Source: Labilithrix sp.
GTDB taxonomy: Bacteria; Myxococcota_A; Polyangia; Polyangiales; Polyangiaceae
NCBI GenBank assembly: GCA_019637195.1
Contig: JAHBWA010000064.1
Coordinates: 1-45,688, forward strand
Direction: 5' to 3'
Length of the DNA: 45,688 bases
Shown: positions 40,589 to 45,688 of the stretch, piece by piece
Numbering within the stretch: the stretch's first letter is position 1
Layout: every line of letters starts with the position of its first letter
Notes under the pieces: model-generated
Told to the model about the DNA's origin: nothing
Seen by the model: the letters and a program-made list of their open reading frames with translations, nothing else
Database searches by the model: none
Position numbers and translations under genes: made by a program

Positions 40589-41986
40589 TCACCGCGGCAG
40601 GCGGAGCCGCGCGAAGCTCTCGATGACGGAGCGCGGGACCGTGTTCGGCAGGGTGGGCAAGATGCCGTTCATCGCGGCGGGGACCCGACCCGGGTGGATC
40701 ACGGCCACCTGGACCGTGCGCGACAGCTCGTCGAGCAAGAAGAGGTACCAGCGGTCGTCGCGCGCCCGGCGCCACGCCGGCCCTTCCTTCATCGCGCGGG
40801 CGTCGGCGTCGACGACGGCGCCGCGTTCGAGCGCGGTCAGGCTGTTGACGTCGACGAGGTCGGCGTCGGCCGGGAACCGCTCGACGCCGCACGACTGGAT
40901 CCCGCACGTGACGCCGCCGAGCGAGCCGACCTGGTAGGAGCGGATCCCGGTGCTGATGATGTCCCGGTTGCCCCACTGCTGCCCGGACGACTCCGCGACG
41001 ACCTCGAAGACGTTGATCTGGCCGCAGCCGTCGCCGAGCTGACCGCTGTTCGTGTTGTTGAAGCAGTGGCACGGGTGGTAGCCCGACCAACCGTCCCGGT
41101 TCAGCTCCGACGGCGAGACGCCGATCCACGGCGCGTCCTGGGCGCGCTCGTCCTCGCCCGCCGCGATGCAGCTGAGGGGCTTCATCGACGGATCGTCGGC
41201 GTAGGGCATCGACGCCATCATGACGACGAGCTTCGAGCCCGCCCACCCGTGGTAGTCGAGGTCGGAGCCCGGGCAGTACGGATCGCTCCCCGGCCCGCAG
41301 GGGAACGGCCGCTGCTGCATCGCGAAGAACGAGCAGTTGTTGCCGAGGTCGCCCCTGAACACCGCGTCGTCGCTCGGTCCGGAGAAGTGGAAGTTGTAGG
41401 GCGTCGCCGACGTCCTCTTGTCCCAGAAGGAACGAATCGCCCAGGGCCCGCTGTTGCCTGCGAGCGGCTGGTAGACGGCGAGCTGCTTCACGCGCAGCGG
41501 CCCGTCGAGGACCATCGTGAGCTGCTCGTCGAACGGCGTGAGCGAGCGCGACGCGACCTCGTGCCGTGTCCGGCAGCAGAACTCGCTGCCCCAGCCGAAG
41601 TCGATCGTCTCCGACTGCACGTCGCACCGCGGGTCGCCCGGCTCGGCCTCGATCCGTCGACCCCAGTAGCCGGGCGCGCCGATGTTGGTGAACGTCAGCG
41701 TCCCGCCGCGCGTCACGACGCCGGTGTTCGACGCCTCGGGCGGGTCGTGATCCGGCGCGTGCGTGTCGCCGAGATCGCTCCACCTGCCGGTGCTCGGATC
41801 GCCGGCGGCGCTCGGGGCGGCCTCGCCGTCGCCGCTGCCCCGCGCCTCCGCGGCGCCGGGTGCGGACTCGTCGTGCGTCGAGCCGCAGGCGACGACACCG
41901 GCGACACCCAAGACGACGACGACGGAGGCCGCACGCTGGAGACTCGAACGACGGGCGGCGCTCGCCCGACGGGTCGCGCTCGTCAT
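40589..41986 (-). CDS. Tos1-like lipoprotein (DUF2403/DUF2401-type, fungal cell-wall family)
   Basis: A 465-residue protein from the ATG at 41986; its signal peptide ends AGVVAC (lipobox, Cys34), then a Ser/Asp/Glu/Ala linker. From about residue 93 the order matches fungal Tos1 proteins as I remember them. The N-terminal domain has GGTLTFTNIGAPGYWGR and SLTPFDEQLTMVLDGPLRVK followed by QLAVYQP. The C-terminal domain has RGDLGNNCSFFAM (residues 211-223), YHGWAGSKLVVMMASMPY (245-262), HPCHCFN and GDGCGQINVFEVVAES (319-333). The cysteine pairs and G-C-G-x-x-x-x-F-E-V motif are diagnostic. Fungal members are wall-bound and thought to be glucan-active, unproven. Upstream partner ends 3 bp before. 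Confidence 0.72.
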   Translation of the reverse strand: MTSATRRASAARRSSLQRAASVVVVLGVAGVVACGSTHDESAPGAAEARGSGDGEAAPSAAGDPSTGRWSDLGDTHAPDHDPPEASNTGVVTRGGTLTFTNIGAPGYWGRRIEAEPGDPRCDVQSETIDFGWGSEFCCRTRHEVASRSLTPFDEQLTMVLDGPLRVKQLAVYQPLAGNSGPWAIRSFWDKRTSATPYNFHFSGPSDDAVFRGDLGNNCSFFAMQQRPFPCGPGSDPYCPGSDLDYHGWAGSKLVVMMASMPYADDPSMKPLSCIAAGEDERAQDAPWIGVSPSELNRDGWSGYHPCHCFNNTNSGQLGDGCGQINVFEVVAESSGQQWGNRDIISTGIRSYQVGSLGGVTCGIQSCGVERFPADADLVDVNSLTALERGAVVDADARAMKEGPAWRRARDDRWYLFLLDELSRTVQVAVIHPGRVPAAMNGILPTLPNTVPRSVIESFARLRLPR

Positions 41987-41989
41987 CGC

Positions 41990-43354
41990 TCAGAGGTCCT
42001 CGAGGATCGCGAAGACGTGGTCGCCGCGATCCTGGAAGACGGGGCCGTTGACGATCCAGCGACCGTTGGCGTCGTTGAGCGAGCGCACCTCCGGCCCGGA
42101 GCCGGTCGGGATCCACTCTCCGTTCGGCTGCTGCTCGTAGGAGAGCGTCCCGAGGAGCTCGGTCGTCTTGTCCTTGCCGAGGTAGCGGTAGAGCGTGATC
42201 TTGTAGAGCTGGTCGCGCGTCGGGACGTCGCCCAGCTTCGTGCGCGCCGCGCGCAGCTCGGGCCAGGTGAAACCCTCGGCGTGCGCGAAGTTGAACCCGG
42301 CCTGGTCGCAGCCGCCCGAGTACGGCTTGTGGTAGTTGCCCGGCGAGTTGAGCCCGGGCGCGCCGTCGTCCTCCCAGATCGCCACCTCCTCCATCGGCCT
42401 GCCCTTGTGGCCCCAGTACTTGTGACCGGGGGCGCCCGGCGCGGCGTAGCCGGGGAGGAACGTCTCGGACGCGTAGTACGACTCGTTGCCCGGGAACTGC
42501 GTGCGCGTGATCGGGATCGGCGCGCTCGCTTTGTTGATCGTGACGCACCCGTGGTAGTCGTCCCAGCCCTCGTCGTGATCGGCGAGCGGAGCCTTGTCGC
42601 GCTTCGGCACGTAGACGCGTCCGCTCGGATCGACGTAGAGGCCGAAGTTGAGCTGCCAGTTTGCGCCGTGCCGGGGCCACTCGAAGCCCTGCGAGTCCGG
42701 CGCGGCGCGGTCGAGGAAGAACATCCGGTAGGCGTCCCCTTCGGGGTGCACCACCCACGCCGGACGGAAGCCGGTAAACCGGATCGGATCGCCGGGGACC
42801 GGGTCGCCGTTGTAGACGGAGTAGCCGTACTCGTAGCCGGCGTTCACGTGATAGACGAACGCGCGCATCCCGCCGTTTTTCTGGACCAGGTCGGCCGGAT
42901 CGTCGTTCGGACCGATCGCCCAGCCCTTGTTCTTCTCGCCGGGCGTCCAGGCGACGTCGTCCGTCACGCCCTTGATGTAAGGCAGCTCGAAGTTGCTCTC
43001 CACGACGTAGTGCGTGTCGGTCTCGACGATCGGAAACTGCTTTTTGCACTGGACCGCCGCGAGCGTGTACGTCCAAGGCATCGACGTCACGATCGGATAC
43101 GGCGTCCCCTCGAAGGTGGTCTCGCCCAGGCGGACGACTCGGTACGTCTTGGAGAACGGCGTCGAGTCGTCGATGCCGGCCGGAAGGCAGTCGTCGTCGG
43201 GACGCCGGTCGGGCCCGTCGTCGCCCGTCGGCCCCGCCGGAGCGCGGTCGCCGGGCGGGGCGTCGGTCCCCGGCGCGGCGTCGTCGCCTCCGCCGCCGCA
43301 ATTGGCCAAGAGGGTGCACGTGAGAACGAGCCCAAGGGAGTTTCCGCGCGTCAT
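41990..43354 (-). CDS. Large lipoprotein of unknown function, partner of the Tos1-like protein
   Basis: A 454-residue protein; the ATG at 43354 begins a signal peptide ending TLLANC (lipobox), though a TTG at 43378 would also be in frame. An Asp/Gly/Pro linker runs to about residue 55. The rest is aromatic and Gly/Pro-rich with many Trp, Tyr and His (TSMPWTYTLAAVQCKKQFPI, AFVYHVNAGYEYGYSVYNGD, ANWQLNFGLYVDPSGRVYVP, NYHKPYSGGCDQAGFNF), a composition usual for carbohydrate-binding or secreted beta-proteins. I do not recognise the family. Its stop is 3 bp before the Tos1-like start, so they are co-transcribed and may act together on a polymer. Confidence 0.75.
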   Translation of the reverse strand: MTRGNSLGLVLTCTLLANCGGGGDDAAPGTDAPPGDRAPAGPTGDDGPDRRPDDDCLPAGIDDSTPFSKTYRVVRLGETTFEGTPYPIVTSMPWTYTLAAVQCKKQFPIVETDTHYVVESNFELPYIKGVTDDVAWTPGEKNKGWAIGPNDDPADLVQKNGGMRAFVYHVNAGYEYGYSVYNGDPVPGDPIRFTGFRPAWVVHPEGDAYRMFFLDRAAPDSQGFEWPRHGANWQLNFGLYVDPSGRVYVPKRDKAPLADHDEGWDDYHGCVTINKASAPIPITRTQFPGNESYYASETFLPGYAAPGAPGHKYWGHKGRPMEEVAIWEDDGAPGLNSPGNYHKPYSGGCDQAGFNFAHAEGFTWPELRAARTKLGDVPTRDQLYKITLYRYLGKDKTTELLGTLSYEQQPNGEWIPTGSGPEVRSLNDANGRWIVNGPVFQDRGDHVFAILEDL

Positions 43355-43543
43355 GCAACCGGTGCAGTCGCCGGCCAAGCGCGCGCCCGTGCGCGAAAAG
43401 CTTGGCCCGCGATGAATCGGTGGGAGCCGACCTCACAGGCCTCCGCGCGGTGCGAGCGCGACGCGACGCGGCGTGGACAATCGCGTTCGACGGCGTCGAT
43501 GCCGCTCGCGTCCTCTCGGGTCTCGTGGTCCAGTCGCGCCGTG

Positions 43544-43870
43544 ATGACCTCGCGCCTCTCGCTCCTCTTCATCGGCTCGCTCCTCTTCGCGTGTGGCGGA
43601 TCGTCGCCACCTCCCGCTGCTCCGGCGGCACCGTCGGAGCCGGCGACGGCGTCCGAGACCCCGCCGCCCTCCGGCAGCTCCGACGGCAGCTCCGCGCTCA
43701 CCGCCGAGGCGTGCCAGGCGGCGGGCGGACAGGTCGTCGGCGACATCGGCGACGGCGCGATCCACCGGCCGGGCTACCGCTGCCCGGGGAGCGGCGAGCC
43801 GCCGATCGGCAAGATCACGCCGCCGCCGGGCGGCCCGATCCCGATCGAGGGCTCGGTCTGCTGCAAGTAG
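43544..43870 (+). CDS. Small lipoprotein with Cys/Gly/Pro-rich end
   Basis: A 108-residue protein from the ATG at 43544 (a GTG at 43541 is equivalent). MTSRLSLLFIGSLLFACGGS is a strong lipoprotein signal (Cys17). A Pro/Ala/Ser/Thr linker leads to a short domain ACQAAGGQVVGDIGDGAIHR, then PGYRCPGSGEPPIGKI, ending CCK. The four cysteines could make two disulfides. I know no function; short lipoproteins of this build are frequent in myxobacteria. Confidence 0.7.
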   Translation: MTSRLSLLFIGSLLFACGGSSPPPAAPAAPSEPATASETPPPSGSSDGSSALTAEACQAAGGQVVGDIGDGAIHRPGYRCPGSGEPPIGKITPPPGGPIPIEGSVCCK

Positions 43871-43941
43871 TAGACGCGGCTCGCCCGAGAGAGGCAGCTC
43901 ATTCCGCGGGCCGAGGTGGCTCGGCATCGTAAGCTACCTCG

Positions 43942-44565
43942 ATGGGCTACGATCGCGCCTACTGGGAGCAGCTCTGGGCGAAGACGCTCCGCGACCACCC
44001 CGACAAGGTCGCGCAGCGGCCGCCGAGCGCGCACGTGCTCGCCGAGGTCGCCGGTCTTCGTCCGGGACGCGCGCTCGACGCGGGCTGCGGTCATGGCTCG
44101 GAGACGCTCTGGCTCGCCGCGCACGGGTGGGAGGTCACCGCGGTCGACTTCTCGGCGAGCGCGCTCGCGCACGCTCGGGCGACGGCCGAGGCGCTCGGGC
44201 CGGACATCGCGGCGCGCATCGCGTGCGTCGAGGGAGATCTGGCCGTGTGGGCGCCCCCGCGCGAGCACTTCGATCTGATCGTGTGCCTCTACGTTCACGT
44301 CGCGGGGTCCGTGACCGAGACGGTGCAGCGCCTGGCGAGCGGGGTCGCGCCCGGGGGGACGCTGCTCATGGTCGGCCATCGTCCGATCGATCCAGCGACG
44401 GGAAGGGCGACCGCCGCGGCGAGTCAGGTTCAAGTGTCCGTCGAGAGCGCGACCGCCGCGCTCGATCCCGGCGCGTGGGATCGCGTCGTGGCGGAGGACC
44501 GGCCGCGCGCGATCGCCGGCAGCGGCGTCGACGCCGTCATCGTCGCGAAGCGCCGCGTGACTTGA
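43942..44565 (+). CDS. Class I SAM-dependent methyltransferase (TehB-like)
   Basis: A 207-residue protein. SAM motif I is ALDAGCGHGSETLWLA (about 43-58), followed by GWEVTAVDFSASAL with the acidic residue that holds the ribose, then CVEGDLAVWAPP (motif II region) and FDLIVCLYVHVAGSVTETV with the post-II loop. The lack of additional domains and the acidic start (YDRAYWEQLWAKT) resemble the TehB/thiopurine-type small methyltransferases. It could detoxify metalloids or methylate a small molecule; the sequence does not decide. It lies 71 bp after the small lipoprotein gene on the same strand. Confidence 0.88.
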   Translation: MGYDRAYWEQLWAKTLRDHPDKVAQRPPSAHVLAEVAGLRPGRALDAGCGHGSETLWLAAHGWEVTAVDFSASALAHARATAEALGPDIAARIACVEGDLAVWAPPREHFDLIVCLYVHVAGSVTETVQRLASGVAPGGTLLMVGHRPIDPATGRATAAASQVQVSVESATAALDPGAWDRVVAEDRPRAIAGSGVDAVIVAKRRVT

Positions 44566-44605
44566 GCCCGCGCAGCCGGAGCAGCGCGGCTCGGGACTGA
44601 CGGCG

Positions 44606-45688
44606 TCACCGCGGCGGCGCTGGCACGACGCACGGTTCGACCGCGATCTCGGCGTCGCCGCGGAGATCGACCTTGTACCACCCGCTGATCGCGATCGGCA
44701 CCTCGACGACCGCGTCGCCGGCCGCGCCAGGCGCGACGTCCCGCTCCAGGACGGCGTCCCCGAAGCCATCCCACAGCACGAGGTCGTGCCCGAGGTAGTC
44801 GGGCGGCGCGAGCGCCACGCGAACATGCGCCTGTCCTGGCACGCTCCACACGAGGCGTAGCCGGTCGCCGCGCGACAGGGCGAACATCGCTGCGAGCTTG
44901 CATGCGCCGCGCTCGCACCATCGGCTCGCGCTGGCCGTGAGCCGCGCGTCCGCGAACACCACCTCGCGGGCGCGCGCGTCGTCGCACTGCGCGTAGCCGT
45001 GCAGCTCGTGTGTGGGCTCGCCTCGATCCTCGTGCACGACGAGCCTGAAGACGCCGACCTGATTCGCGGCCTTCCACCTGAAGTCGTCCCACCCGGCCAT
45101 CCGCCGACGCTGCACGGCGGGGAGCGAGACGAGCGCGAGCGTCGCGAGCACGAGCGGCACGCGCCACAGCGCGGCACGTCGCACCCGCCGGCGTCCCACG
45201 GACTCCCGATCGCGCGCCGCCTTCGCGCTCAGGCGCAGCTCCGCCTCGAGCTTCTCGGCGCGCCGCGCCCAGGCCGGCGGGATCCGCAGCAGGTTGTCGG
45301 CGCTGCAGTGGGAGCAGCGAACGCCGAGCGCGCCCGCCGCGACCTCGAGCGGCGCGTCACACCAGCGGCAGCGCGCCGTGCCACCTTCCGTCTCGGGGGG
45401 CTTGCAAGCGAGCGCCGCCTGCAGCTCGCGGCGGGCGTCGACGCGCTCGCCGAAGAGGCTCCAGACGAGCACCGCCACGACGATCGCCGCGACGAACGCC
45501 ATGTTCAGCAGCCAGCCGCTCACGGGAGACACGACGTGGAGGAGCCGCTCGTGCCGGTGCGCCTCCCACCAGCTCCAGACGGCGCGCTCCGGGGCCTGGC
45601 TCGCGCGCATCAGCGCGTAGAGCAGCAGCGGGTAACCGAACAGCCAGAGCTTCGGCTTCACCAGGAACGCCGCGACGCGCTGCGACCA
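44606..45688 (-). CDS. Membrane protein with cytoplasmic zinc ribbon, possibly partial at its start
   Basis: The frame is open to the window edge: nine codons (WSQRVAAFL) precede the GTG at 45661 that would give 351 residues, and these also look coding, so the true start may lie beyond 45688. Visible parts are a hydrophobic helix (LWLFGYPLLLYALM), a second (LLNMAFVAAIVVAVLVWSLF), a zinc ribbon C-x-x-C-x(n)-C-x-x-C (CRWC near 98-101 and CSHC near 117-120), a basic-acidic helix, a third membrane helix (PLVLATLALVSLPAV) and a C-terminal domain of about 160 residues with likely disulfide Cys. Unknown function; perhaps a polymer or signal protein at the membrane. Confidence 0.7.
   Translation of the reverse strand, partial: WSQRVAAFLVKPKLWLFGYPLLLYALMRASQAPERAVWSWWEAHRHERLLHVVSPVSGWLLNMAFVAAIVVAVLVWSLFGERVDARRELQAALACKPPETEGGTARCRWCDAPLEVAAGALGVRCSHCSADNLLRIPPAWARRAEKLEAELRLSAKAARDRESVGRRRVRRAALWRVPLVLATLALVSLPAVQRRRMAGWDDFRWKAANQVGVFRLVVHEDRGEPTHELHGYAQCDDARAREVVFADARLTASASRWCERGACKLAAMFALSRGDRLRLVWSVPGQAHVRVALAPPDYLGHDLVLWDGFGDAVLERDVAPGAAGDAVVEVPIAISGWYKVDLRGDAEIAVEPCVVPAPPR

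Overview
The window is a very GC-rich (about 70% by eye) chromosomal segment with GC-rich third codon positions and dense genes on both strands. It carries an unusual number of exported lipoproteins, many with the low-complexity Gly/Ser/Asp stretches after the lipid cysteine that are common in myxobacteria. One large Ig-repeat protein ends in a tail resembling the MYXO-CTERM sorting signal. Together these suggest a member of the Myxococcota, probably a Polyangiales-type genome. This is inferred from style and content; there is no rRNA or other marker in the window.

Layout. 1-3651: N-terminus of a PolB-type DNA polymerase II, trpS, an exported helical protein, a DNA-binding-domain-only AraC-type regulator divergent from a ClpP paralogue, and a DUF2325 protein. 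4239-8651: a lipoprotein metzincin protease, then (minus strand) an acetyltransferase, OmpR-type regulator and histidine kinase run. 8960-16270: a plus-strand run with a lysine-2,3-aminomutase-like radical SAM enzyme, two D-Ala-D-Ala-ligase-like ATP-grasp enzymes and a MATE exporter, overlapping or nearly abutting, followed by a nitroreductase, a RelA/SpoT-domain protein and a YCII-domain protein. 16258-19648: a small unknown protein, a LysR regulator divergent from a Tat-exported haloacid-dehalogenase-like lipoprotein around a perfect 29-bp palindrome, and a beta-propeller lipoprotein. 19709-27457: a group II PLP decarboxylase, a small lipoprotein, and two large convergent repeat lipoproteins. 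27696-32530: nitronate monooxygenase, a lipoprotein, a poorly coding 0.6-kb gap, a MEMO1-family protein and a hotdog thioesterase. 32651-37786: two small lipoproteins, a UPF0104/LPG-synthase-like membrane protein, a second thioesterase, a propeller lipoprotein and a small Cys-rich lipoprotein. 37810-40453: BenE transporter and secreted alpha/beta hydrolase divergent from an OhrR-like MarR regulator, with two matching operators between them. 40589-43354: a two-gene lipoprotein operon whose second product has the two-domain organisation of fungal Tos1 cell-wall proteins. 43544-45688: a small lipoprotein, a methyltransferase and a zinc-ribbon membrane protein running off the window.

The two most distinctive systems are (1) the aminomutase / double ATP-grasp / MATE operon, which has the parts of a small pathway making and exporting a beta-amino-acid-containing peptide or conjugate, and (2) the Tos1-like lipoprotein operon, a fungal-type wall domain in a bacterium. 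Neither assignment of pathway or substrate can be proved from sequence alone. I saw no tRNA, rRNA, CRISPR array, insertion sequence or prophage.
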